Assembly: GCA_903879875.1 (NCBI GenBank)
Contig: CAIRNC010000294.1
Coordinates: 1-9,766, forward strand
Source of the DNA: an uncultured Bacteroidota bacterium
GTDB lineage: Bacteria; Bacteroidota; Bacteroidia; Flavobacteriales; Flavobacteriaceae
Length of the DNA: 9,766 nt
Direction of reading: 5' to 3'
In this document: one piece after another, positions 1-6,169 of the stretch
How the letters are laid out: every line of letters begins with the position of its first letter
Numbering within the stretch: position 1 is the stretch's first letter
Notes under the pieces: model-generated
Databases searched by the model: none
Told to the model about the DNA's origin: nothing
The model's input: the letters and a program-made list of their open reading frames with translations, nothing else
Translations under genes and position numbers: made by a program

Positions 1-1068
1 AAACGCTATGTAGATATCAAAACTATTGACGACAAAAAATACCGTTCTTCTTTCAGTCAAATCAAGGATTTAAAATTCAAACCATTGGGGATTTTGAGTT
101 TGCCTTATATTGAAGACGATGGTTTCTATGACCGGGAGTTGCACAATTTCCTTTTCAGATTGGGACAAGTTTATGCGTTTATGCTCATTATTGCCTTTGG
201 ATTGGCCTACTTTCTATCGAGTTATGTAACCCAATCCTTGAAAGCAATTTCAGAAAAAATTACAGAAACGAGTTTAAATCAAAAAAACGAAAAAATCGAA
301 GCGGATGATAGCACTGAAGAAATTAGTTTACTAATAAACGCTTATAATGGAATGGTGGACAAACTAGAAGAAAGTGCCGTAAAATTGGCTCAAAGTGAAC
401 GCGAGCAAGCATGGCGTGATATGGCGAAACAAGTGGCTCATGAAATTAAAAATCCACTAACACCAATGCGATTAACCGTGCAAAGTTTTCAAAGAAAATT
501 TGACCCAGATGCTTTTGATGTGAAACAAAAAATGAATGATTATTCCGAAACTTTGATTCAACAAATAGATACCATGAGTGCCGTGGCTTCAGCCTTTTCC
601 AACTTTGCTTCCATGCCGGCCCAACAAAATGAAACTCTGAATGTGGTTAATATTGTTGAATTGGCTTTAGAAATTTTTAATGAAGACTATTTGGTTTTTA
701 AAAGTGAAGAAAGCGAAATTATTACAAAAATAGACCGTACGCAATTGATACGTATTATTACTAATTTGGTCAAAAACGCCATTCAATCCATTCCAGAAAA
801 TCAAGAAATTAAAACAATCGTTGTTACGGTTAAAAGAAAAAAAGACAATGTTTTGATTACCGTAAAAGACAACGGTGTAGGCATAGAAGAAGAAAATTTA
901 GAACATATTTTTGAACCAAAATTCACCACCAAAACTAGTGGAATGGGATTGGGATTGGGAATTATTAAAAATATTATTGAAAATTATAAAGGAACAATTA
1001 CATTTGAAACAGAAACAGGAAAAGGAACTTTGTTTACCGTTTCATTACCATTAATAAAAACCAAATAG
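1..1068 (+). CDS. Membrane sensor histidine kinase, C-terminal part (5' end outside window)
   Basis: This is a two-component sensor kinase that autophosphorylates on histidine. The frame is open from the first base, so the gene starts upstream; the TTG at 85 is an internal codon. The visible part begins with the end of a probable extracytoplasmic sensor region. A membrane segment follows (about 154-228, rich in Leu, Phe, Ala, Ile), then a HAMP-like linker (about 223-384). The dimerisation/phosphoacceptor domain carries the H-box HEIKNPLTPM with its histidine codon at 439-441. The HATPase domain has the N-box (NLVKN, 763-777), the DNGVG box (868-882), an F-box-like FEPKFTTK and a GMGLGLG glycine lid. 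The H-box resembles NtrY-type kinases, but the sensor domain is mostly missing, so the ligand cannot be named. No response regulator follows; the next gene is an enoyl-CoA hydratase gene 5 nt downstream. All catalytic motifs are intact. Confidence 0.93.
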   Translation, partial: KRYVDIKTIDDKKYRSSFSQIKDLKFKPLGILSLPYIEDDGFYDRELHNFLFRLGQVYAFMLIIAFGLAYFLSSYVTQSLKAISEKITETSLNQKNEKIEADDSTEEISLLINAYNGMVDKLEESAVKLAQSEREQAWRDMAKQVAHEIKNPLTPMRLTVQSFQRKFDPDAFDVKQKMNDYSETLIQQIDTMSAVASAFSNFASMPAQQNETLNVVNIVELALEIFNEDYLVFKSEESEIITKIDRTQLIRIITNLVKNAIQSIPENQEIKTIVVTVKRKKDNVLITVKDNGVGIEEENLEHIFEPKFTTKTSGMGLGLGIIKNIIENYKGTITFETETGKGTLFTVSLPLIKTK

Positions 1069-1073
1069 TAAAA

Positions 1074-1856
1074 ATGAACTACGAAAACATTTTGGTTGCA
1101 ACCGAAAATAACATTGCAACCGTTACCATCAACAGACCAACAAAGCTGAATGCCTTAAACAAAGCTACCATTCAAGAACTGCATTTTGCCTTTGATTCCT
1201 TAGAAAAAAATATTGAAATTAAAGTTATAGTGCTTACCGGAAGTGGCGAAAAAGCATTTGTAGCGGGCGCCGATATTTCAGAATTTGCTAATTTTTCAGT
1301 TACAGAAGGCGGACAGTTAGCGGCACAGGGTCAAACCCTTTTGTTTGATTTTGTAGAAAATTTGAAAACTCCAGTAATTGCTGCCGTTAACGGATTTGCA
1401 CTTGGTGGTGGTTTAGAATTAGCGATGTCTTGTCATTTTAGAATTGCTTCTGAAAACGCCAAAATGGGCTTGCCCGAAACTTCACTTGGCGTAATTCCTG
1501 GCTATGGTGGAACACAACGTTTGCCCCAATTAATTGGAAAAGGACGTGCTATGGAAATGATTATGACAGCTGGAATGATGCCTGCCGACGAAGCTTATAG
1601 AGTTGGATTAGTAAACCATGTGGTGCCTCAATCAGAACTTTTAGACTTTTGTTATGGAATTGCAACTCGCATCATGAAAAATTCACCTGTTGCTATTGCA
1701 CACGCGATAAAAGCGATAAACGCCAATTTTGAAGACGGAACCAATGGCTACAAAACTGAAATTGAAGCCTTTGGGAAATGCTTTGGAACCAACGATTTTA
1801 GAGAAGGCACAACCGCTTTTTTAGAAAAAAGGAAAGCTGATTTTACGGGAAATTAA
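1074..1856 (+). CDS. Enoyl-CoA hydratase/isomerase (crotonase family)
   Basis: A cytoplasmic crotonase-fold enzyme of 260 residues, the usual length for a single-domain enoyl-CoA hydratase. The expected reaction is addition of water to a trans-2-enoyl-CoA to give 3-hydroxyacyl-CoA, as in fatty-acid or amino-acid breakdown. The AGAD segment (residues 64-67) and the GGG turn (111-113) form the oxyanion-hole region. Both acidic residues used by true hydratases are present: Glu115 in GGGLELAMSC and Glu135 in GLPETSLGVIPGYGGTQRL. This favours a real hydratase over family members lacking one glutamate, but the chain length and pathway of the substrate cannot be read from sequence. The ATG at 1074 lies 5 nt after the kinase stop codon, so the two genes are probably co-transcribed. 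A hairpin terminator follows directly. Confidence 0.93.
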   Translation: MNYENILVATENNIATVTINRPTKLNALNKATIQELHFAFDSLEKNIEIKVIVLTGSGEKAFVAGADISEFANFSVTEGGQLAAQGQTLLFDFVENLKTPVIAAVNGFALGGGLELAMSCHFRIASENAKMGLPETSLGVIPGYGGTQRLPQLIGKGRAMEMIMTAGMMPADEAYRVGLVNHVVPQSELLDFCYGIATRIMKNSPVAIAHAIKAINANFEDGTNGYKTEIEAFGKCFGTNDFREGTTAFLEKRKADFTGN

Positions 1857-1874
1857 TGTAGAATTATAATGTAT

Positions 1875-1909
1875 AAAAAAAGCCAGAATTGAATTTTCTG
1901 GCTTTTTTT
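1875..1909. terminator. Bidirectional intrinsic terminator between convergent genes
   Basis: A perfect stem pairs AGCCAGAA with TTCTGGCT around the 7-nt loop TTGAATT (1889-1895). It is flanked by seven A on the left and seven T on the right, so it has a U-tract in both directions. It lies between the hydratase stop codon (1856) and the stop codon of the minus-strand receptor gene (1919), and should end both transcripts. Confidence 0.9.
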
Positions 1910-1918
1910 GTTTAATGA

Positions 1919-4363
1919 TTATCCTGGGAAGTCTCCACCCTCAGAGTCGGATTGTTTCGGAAGTTTTTCTTTTTCCCCTTTCTTTTTATTGAATCTGTAA
2001 GTGAAAGAAAGCGTTATTTGCCTTAGGTTTCTTTGCATTTCTGCATAAGAATTAACTTGAGGTAAATAGGATTCATAAATACGCTTTCTGGAATTAAAAA
2101 CATCTTGTACGTTTAATGTAATCGTTGCTTTGTCTTTTAAAACATCTTTGCTGAAGCCTAAATTAGCACTAGCCACACCAATTGTTCTTCCTTGCGCATT
2201 GTCTTGAGGTCCATTATAAGTTACATTCGTTTGCCAATCAATTTTGTATGGCAAACTTATTTTGGAAGTTAATCGAGTAAACCATGAAGAGGCATTATTG
2301 TTGAAATTTTGATAAACCATTACATTTGATGAATTGAGATAAGCATAATCGCCTTTGGTATCCACTTTAAAAAAGTTGAAATTAGAATTTAATTTCCACC
2401 ATTTGTAAGGCGAATAATTTAAGGTAAATTCAAATCCGTAACGTAATTCTGTAGCTAAATTTATTGGGGAGCTTACAATTACCGGGGTACCGTTTACAAA
2501 ATCACCGCTTTGTCTTCGGACAAATTGAAAAGAGTCTGTGGTTCTATTTCCATACATTGAGGTGTTGAAGGTCAGTTTTTCCCAACGTTTTAAATATCCA
2601 AAATCAATAGCATCGGTTAAAGCGGGATTCAAATCTGGGTTTCCTTGAAACATATTAATGTTACTTGAATAGTTTGAAAACGGATTGATTTGTCTTCCTC
2701 TTGGACGCGAAATTCTTTTACTGTAGCTCAATGAAACACTGCTTTGGCTAGAAATTTCATAGGTAAAAAAAGCACTTGGGAAAAAATTGGCATATTTTTT
2801 CTTGTTGAAATTATTTGTTGTCAAAAGATTAATATCGATGTTGGAATTTTCATAACGCAATCCAAAAAGAAAGGAAAACTTACCTACTTTAGTCCCTAAT
2901 TGCGAATACAACGCGTTTACTTTTTCTTTGTATTCTAAGGTATTTGTGAAATTGGTATAAGGCGTATAAACCCCCGCATTGCTAATACTTCCCACCATAT
3001 AAGCCGTTGTCAATTCGCTAAAATCACCTTTGTAACCAAATTCAAACTGACTTCCTTTTCCGAAAGGCAATACATAATCCGACTGAATAATATTTCTCTT
3101 TTGATCTTGTTCGTTAGAAGTAATTTCGTTTTTCACATCCGAAATTAAGGAATAATCATTGTCCTTGTTGGCTGAAAACGAACCGTCAATAGTCCATTTG
3201 TGCCCTTCTTTTTTGAATTTTTTAGTAAAATTGGTCGTGTATTCTAGGTTCTGTCCGTTACTGTTTTGATCGTTTTGACGGTAATTTGTAGATTGATAAA
3301 CATAATTCAAGTCATAATTATCATAAGAAACCGATTCTGGATTTTGACCGTTGTTTTTTCTGAAATTAACCGAATTTGTCCAAGTAGTTGATTTGTCTAA
3401 AAACCAGTCCATTCCAATCGTAGCATTATAACTATTTCCCGTTCTTGTATTGTCTCTTTTCTCGTTAATATAATTTTTTGTGCTTCCGTCAGGATTCAAA
3501 TATTGTGAATTTGTCAAAAATTTACCTGGGTTATTTCTGTAGTTATAGCCTGTTGAAGTAAATAAATTTGTTTTTTCTCTTTTGTAATTTACATTGGCAG
3601 AAACGCCATAACTTTCTGGATTTCCAACCGAAACAATCACACTGCCATTCACGCCTTGGTTTTTTCCTTTTTTAAGAATAATGTTCAAAAGTCCGCCGCC
3701 ACCTTCTGAATCGTATCGCGCAGAAGGATTGGTTACTACCTCAACTTTGTCAATAGCATCAGCAGGGATTTGTTTCAACGCTTCGGCAATATTTATGGCG
3801 TTAGAAGGTTTTCCGTCAATCAAAATTCGAACATTTTCATTACCTCGAAGGCTGATGGTTCCGTCTTGAGCCACTGCTACTGATGGAATGTTGTCTAAAA
3901 CATCGCTCACGGTACCGCCTTTCACCATCAAATCGGTTCCTACATTGTATACTTTTTTGTCGAGTTTTATTTCTACCGTAGTGCGCTCCGTTCTTATTTC
4001 AACTTCATTCAATTGTGTAGCGTCGTCAGCTAGAGAAATGGTACCGAGATTCAAATTTTCTTGAATGTTTTTTTGCTTGATTTCAATTGCTTTAAACGAA
4101 ATAAATTCAATTTTAATGTCATAGGTTCCGGTGTGAACTTCAAATTCGAATTCGCCTTTAGCATTGGTAATTCCACCTGTTACATCGGTAGCTTTTTTAG
4201 TGTTTTGCAATGTGATTGTTGCATATTCTAGGGGTTGCTTGTTGGTTTTATCAATTATTTTTCCTGAAACCAAAACCTTTTTCATTTCGGGTCTGTTTTG
4301 AGCAAAATTTAAAAAAGTAACTGCTAAAAAAAGGAGGGTTAAAATAAATTTTAATTTTTTCAT
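1919..4363 (-). CDS. Outer-membrane beta-barrel protein, TonB-dependent receptor type
   Basis: A protein of 814 residues expected in the outer membrane. It starts with a signal peptide (about residues 1-21, cleavage near NFAQ). A carboxypeptidase-regulatory-like beta-sandwich follows (about 29-112; SGKIIDKTNKQPLEYATI, then GEFEF and YDIKIEFISF). The TonB plug domain covers about 135-232 and contains SVSD-like GTVSDVLDNIPSV, SLRGNENVRILIDGKPS and the ARYDSEGGGGLLNIILKKG segment. The rest (about 240-795) is a large barrel rich in Asn, Tyr and aromatic strand ends, of the OMP_b-brl type common in Flavobacteriaceae. A charged KKKGEKEK tail ends in GGDFPG. No SusD partner lies beside it, so a SusCD glycan system is unlikely; the ligand is unknown. 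The start ATG is supported by the signal peptide beginning MKK and an A-rich upstream stretch. It appears to be a single-gene transcript. Confidence 0.9.
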   Translation of the reverse strand: MKKLKFILTLLFLAVTFLNFAQNRPEMKKVLVSGKIIDKTNKQPLEYATITLQNTKKATDVTGGITNAKGEFEFEVHTGTYDIKIEFISFKAIEIKQKNIQENLNLGTISLADDATQLNEVEIRTERTTVEIKLDKKVYNVGTDLMVKGGTVSDVLDNIPSVAVAQDGTISLRGNENVRILIDGKPSNAINIAEALKQIPADAIDKVEVVTNPSARYDSEGGGGLLNIILKKGKNQGVNGSVIVSVGNPESYGVSANVNYKREKTNLFTSTGYNYRNNPGKFLTNSQYLNPDGSTKNYINEKRDNTRTGNSYNATIGMDWFLDKSTTWTNSVNFRKNNGQNPESVSYDNYDLNYVYQSTNYRQNDQNSNGQNLEYTTNFTKKFKKEGHKWTIDGSFSANKDNDYSLISDVKNEITSNEQDQKRNIIQSDYVLPFGKGSQFEFGYKGDFSELTTAYMVGSISNAGVYTPYTNFTNTLEYKEKVNALYSQLGTKVGKFSFLFGLRYENSNIDINLLTTNNFNKKKYANFFPSAFFTYEISSQSSVSLSYSKRISRPRGRQINPFSNYSSNINMFQGNPDLNPALTDAIDFGYLKRWEKLTFNTSMYGNRTTDSFQFVRRQSGDFVNGTPVIVSSPINLATELRYGFEFTLNYSPYKWWKLNSNFNFFKVDTKGDYAYLNSSNVMVYQNFNNNASSWFTRLTSKISLPYKIDWQTNVTYNGPQDNAQGRTIGVASANLGFSKDVLKDKATITLNVQDVFNSRKRIYESYLPQVNSYAEMQRNLRQITLSFTYRFNKKKGEKEKLPKQSDSEGGDFPG

Positions 4364-4394
4364 TTTTGGTTCTTGATTTCTTTCTAATTTAGAA

Positions 4395-4402
4395 CAAAGG
4401 TA
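4395..4402 (-). promoter_or_regulatory. Possible -7 promoter box for the receptor gene
   Basis: On the minus strand this reads TACCTTTG, a perfect match to the Bacteroidetes -7 consensus TAnnTTTG, about 32 nt before the start codon. The only nearby -33-like TTTG (4427-4430) is separated by 24 nt, longer than the usual 19-21, so the pairing is uncertain. A start of transcription near 4388 would leave a leader of about 25 nt. Confidence 0.45.
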
Positions 4403-4417
4403 GGATTTCGTAAATCC
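4403..4417. promoter_or_regulatory. Palindrome upstream of the receptor gene, possible operator
   Basis: GGATTT-CGT-AAATCC is a perfect inverted repeat with 6-bp arms and a 3-nt centre. It directly abuts the possible -7 box of the receptor gene and falls where the spacer between -7 and -33 would be, a position at which a bound repressor would block RNA polymerase. The function is inferred only from position and symmetry. Confidence 0.4.
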
Positions 4418-4431
4418 CTTGTTTCACAAAG

Positions 4432-4455
4432 GATTGTTAAAAAGATTGTTAAAAA
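4432..4455. repeat. Tandem 12-bp direct repeat upstream of the receptor gene
   Basis: GATTGTTAAAAA occurs twice in direct tandem (4432-4443 and 4444-4455) with no mismatch. It lies just upstream of the possible receptor promoter. Directly after it is a small palindrome, AGATT-TC-AATCT (4456-4467). A 12-bp period is close to one helical turn, which would suit two regulator molecules bound side by side, but a chance low-complexity duplication cannot be excluded. Confidence 0.6.
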
Positions 4456-4559
4456 AGATTTCAATCTAATTATTAGCAGGTGTTTTTTGAACATTTTTTT
4501 GGGAATTATCAATAACTGTAATCGTTTTCAAACTTCTCCTTTTGGAACATTGTGTATTA

Positions 4560-4591
4560 TTTGGTTCGTATTTTAAAAAAATTTACTTTAG
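4560..4591 (+). promoter_or_regulatory. Predicted promoter for the SRPBCC-DoxX gene pair
   Basis: TTTG (4560-4563) is followed after 20 nt by TACTTTAG (4584-4591), which matches the Bacteroidetes -33 TTTG and -7 TAnnTTTG pattern with one mismatch and normal spacing. Transcription would begin near 4598 and leave a leader of about 100 nt before the SRPBCC start codon. Confidence 0.5.
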
Positions 4592-4600
4592 CAAATATAA

Positions 4601-4690
4601 AAGTCCTTCTTTTTGAATAAAATCCAAAAGGTAGGAGCAGGAATTGCAGTAGTAAAGAAACCAAATTCTGAAGGATTTGTTGAAAATTAA
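4601..4690 (+). other. Coding-like leader or gene remnant in frame with the SRPBCC gene
   Basis: After a stop at 4598-4600 there are 29 sense codons ending in TAA at 4688-4690, in the same frame as the SRPBCC gene that starts 9 nt later. The translation includes VGAGIAVVKKPNSEGFVEN, which looks more protein-like than translated AT-rich spacer. There is no ATG; the only possible start is TTG at 4613. It could be a short leader peptide, the tail of a deleted gene, or chance. I do not recognise the sequence. Confidence 0.2.
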
Positions 4691-4699
4691 AAGCAAGAT

Positions 4700-5122
4700 A
4701 TGGCTATAAAAATTACTATTAGTGCCAGCATTAATGCCTCTTTGCAAAGTGTTTGGGAATGTTGGACAAATCCAATTCATATTACAAAATGGAATTTTGC
4801 AGACCCAAGTTGGCAATGTCCAAAAGCAGAAAATGATTTACGAATTGGCGGGAAATATTTTGCAAGAATGGAAGCCAAAGACGGCAGTTTTGGTTTTGAT
4901 TTTGAAGCCATTTATGATGTTGTTTCCAATTACCATGAACTAACATATACAATGGGTGACGGCAGAAAAGCCACCACCATTTTTGAAAATATTGATGATT
5001 TAACCCATATTACAACAACCTTTGATGCAGAAAACGAAAATCCAATTGAGATGCAGAAAATGGGTTGGCAAATGATATTAAATAACTTTAAAAACTATAC
5101 TGAAAATGAAAAATTCAATTAA
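4700..5122 (+). CDS. SRPBCC family protein (AHSA1/START-like)
   Basis: A cytoplasmic protein of 140 residues with the helix-grip fold of the AHSA1 (Aha1 C-terminal-like) subgroup, in which a hydrophobic cavity binds a small ligand. Family features are visible in order: the opening strand IKITISASINASLQSVW, the WTNPIHITKW motif (residues 22-31), RIGGKYFARMEAKDGS near the middle, a TYTMGDGRKA strand, and the closing helix GWQMILNNFKNYTE. The length is normal for the family. The start is the ATG at 4700; an in-frame stop 9 nt upstream rules out a longer protein. The last 17 nt overlap the start of the DoxX-like gene, which implies coupled translation. No catalytic residue can be assigned and the ligand is unknown. 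Confidence 0.88.
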   Translation: MAIKITISASINASLQSVWECWTNPIHITKWNFADPSWQCPKAENDLRIGGKYFARMEAKDGSFGFDFEAIYDVVSNYHELTYTMGDGRKATTIFENIDDLTHITTTFDAENENPIEMQKMGWQMILNNFKNYTENEKFN

Positions 5123-5498
5123 AAACAAAGTCTTATTTGTGTTAGCACTCCTTTTTGGATTGCTTTTTATTAATGCTGGTTTGGATAAATTTTTCCATTT
5201 TATGCCAATGCCAAAAGATTTACCAGAAAAAATGCTTAAAGCATTTGACGCATTTACCGAAATCGGTTGGTTAATGCCACTTGTTGGAATTGCTGAATTA
5301 TTAGGTGGGCTATTAATCATTTTACCAAGAACAAGGGCTTTGGGAGCATTAATTATTTTTCCAGTAATGGTTGGAATAGCACTAACCAACATTGTTCAAG
5401 ACCAAAGGGGCTTACCCCTAGTGCTGGTTTTAAGTGCTATTTTGTTATGGATAATGTATGAAAATAGAGCAAAATATTTGCCTTTATTCCGAAAATAA
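5106..5498 (+). CDS. DoxX-like small membrane protein
   Basis: An inner-membrane protein of 130 residues with about four hydrophobic helices: near residues 8-25 (VLFVLALLFGLLFINAG), 53-74 (TEIGWLMPLVGIAELLGGLLII), 78-97 (RALGALIIFPVMVGIALTNI) and 103-120 (GLPLVLVLSAILLWIMYEN). The pattern FINAGLDKFFHF in the first helix and GIAELLGGLLIILPRTRALGA are typical of the DoxX/SURF4-like superfamily. Members have been linked to redox or oxidative-stress roles, but most are uncharacterised, so no reaction is assigned. The start codon lies inside the last codons of the SRPBCC gene (17-nt overlap), so both are one transcript and probably translationally coupled. Confidence 0.85.
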   Translation: MKNSIKNKVLFVLALLFGLLFINAGLDKFFHFMPMPKDLPEKMLKAFDAFTEIGWLMPLVGIAELLGGLLIILPRTRALGALIIFPVMVGIALTNIVQDQRGLPLVLVLSAILLWIMYENRAKYLPLFRK

Positions 5499-5589
5499 TC
5501 AGGCTAAATGCATTTAAAAAAATCAGTTACAATAATTATAAAGCTGATTTAAAGTTACTATTATTTTTAAAACCTAAAAATGGAATACT

Positions 5590-6015
5590 ATGTTAAAATA
5601 TCTAATTGTATTATTATGTTCGAGTTTTAACTTCATTATTGCTCAAAGTAATGAAATAGAAATTCCTTTGTTGGGATTTGGTTGTTCTGAAACTCTTAAT
5701 CCCACCAAAGCTGTTGGACAATTTGGAATTCTTTTAAAAACCAAAAAATACAAGAAAATAACAAACGCACTATATTCAGAAAATAGTGCTGAAAAATTTT
5801 TATCTGTTATAATTTCTGAAAAACTTAAAAGTCTTGGAAAAATAAGACTAACAGAAAAAGATAGCTTAAAAATTGCTGAAATAAAGAATTCCAATGAATT
5901 AATTACTGTTTGTTCTGGTTGTACATATTATGATAAATTAACTATGAGACAACTTTTTGATGAGAAAAATATAATCAAAGAATCCTCAATTATATGGTTA
6001 ATGTATTATTTTTAA
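5590..6015 (+). CDS. Small secreted or periplasmic protein, unrecognised
   Basis: A protein of 141 residues that I cannot place in a family. Residues 1-19 form a clear signal peptide (MLKYLIVLLCSSFNFIIAQ, cleavage after the final AQ, as is common in Flavobacteriaceae). The mature part is mixed alpha/beta and lysine-rich, with a central amphipathic stretch (about 63-100). It has three cysteines: Cys32 in GFGCSE, and Cys108 and Cys111 in a CSGC (CxxC) motif, which could hold a disulfide or a metal. The start is the ATG at 5590; an ATG at 5580 is in another frame and soon stops. It lies 91 nt after the DoxX-like gene with no strong terminator between, so read-through transcription is possible. 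The sequence is more AT-rich than its neighbours. Confidence 0.7.
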   Translation: MLKYLIVLLCSSFNFIIAQSNEIEIPLLGFGCSETLNPTKAVGQFGILLKTKKYKKITNALYSENSAEKFLSVIISEKLKSLGKIRLTEKDSLKIAEIKNSNELITVCSGCTYYDKLTMRQLFDEKNIIKESSIIWLMYYF

Positions 6016-6111
6016 CCTATTTCTTAGTTATGTTTACTTTTTAATATCTAAAATAGATTCGTGAATTATTCATTCTTCTTACAAAAGAAGGTTCAATCTA
6101 CTCCAAAAGAA

Positions 6112-6151
6112 AAACCCTATCTGTACTAGAATTACAGATAGGGTTTGTTTT
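6112..6151. terminator. Bidirectional intrinsic terminator
   Basis: A perfect 14-bp stem pairs AAACCCTATCTGTA (6112-6125) with TACAGATAGGGTTT (6133-6146) around a 7-nt loop. The T-rich run GTTTTTG follows on the plus strand, and on the minus strand TTTTTCTTTT follows. It sits between the convergent secreted-protein gene (stop at 6015) and the efflux adaptor gene (stop at 6170) and should end both. Confidence 0.92.
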
Positions 6152-6169
6152 TGAAAGCGACTTCTCTTT

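Larger units (their letters stand above)
4364..4699. other. Intergenic region between divergent genes
   Basis: This 336-nt stretch separates the minus-strand receptor gene from the plus-strand SRPBCC gene. It holds the regulatory cluster next to the receptor (4395-4467), an AT-rich middle part (about 4468-4559) in which I see nothing, a predicted plus-strand promoter (4560-4591) and a coding-like leader (4601-4690). Confidence 0.7.

Noticed and set aside
85..87. TTG at 85 as the start of the histidine kinase
   Set aside because: The frame stays open to base 1 and the upstream codons look like the same protein, so the gene is cut by the window edge.
3681..3869. Plus-strand open frame of 62 codons
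   Set aside because: It is antisense to the plug domain of the receptor gene and shows no protein-like features.
1919..4363. SusC-type glycan-uptake receptor
   Set aside because: No SusD gene lies beside it, and the 814-residue length and barrel resemble the separate OMP beta-barrel group, not the longer SusC proteins.
4583..4816. Minus-strand open frame of 77 codons
   Set aside because: It covers the predicted promoter and the start of the SRPBCC gene in antisense and has no family features.
5520..5550. AAATCAG / CTGATTT hairpin after the DoxX-like gene as a terminator
   Set aside because: The stem is only 7 bp, the loop is 17 nt, and no T run follows.
6075..6090. CTTCTT / AAGAAG small hairpin downstream of the secreted-protein gene
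   Set aside because: A 6-bp A/T-rich stem without a T run; the strong hairpin at 6112-6146 explains termination.
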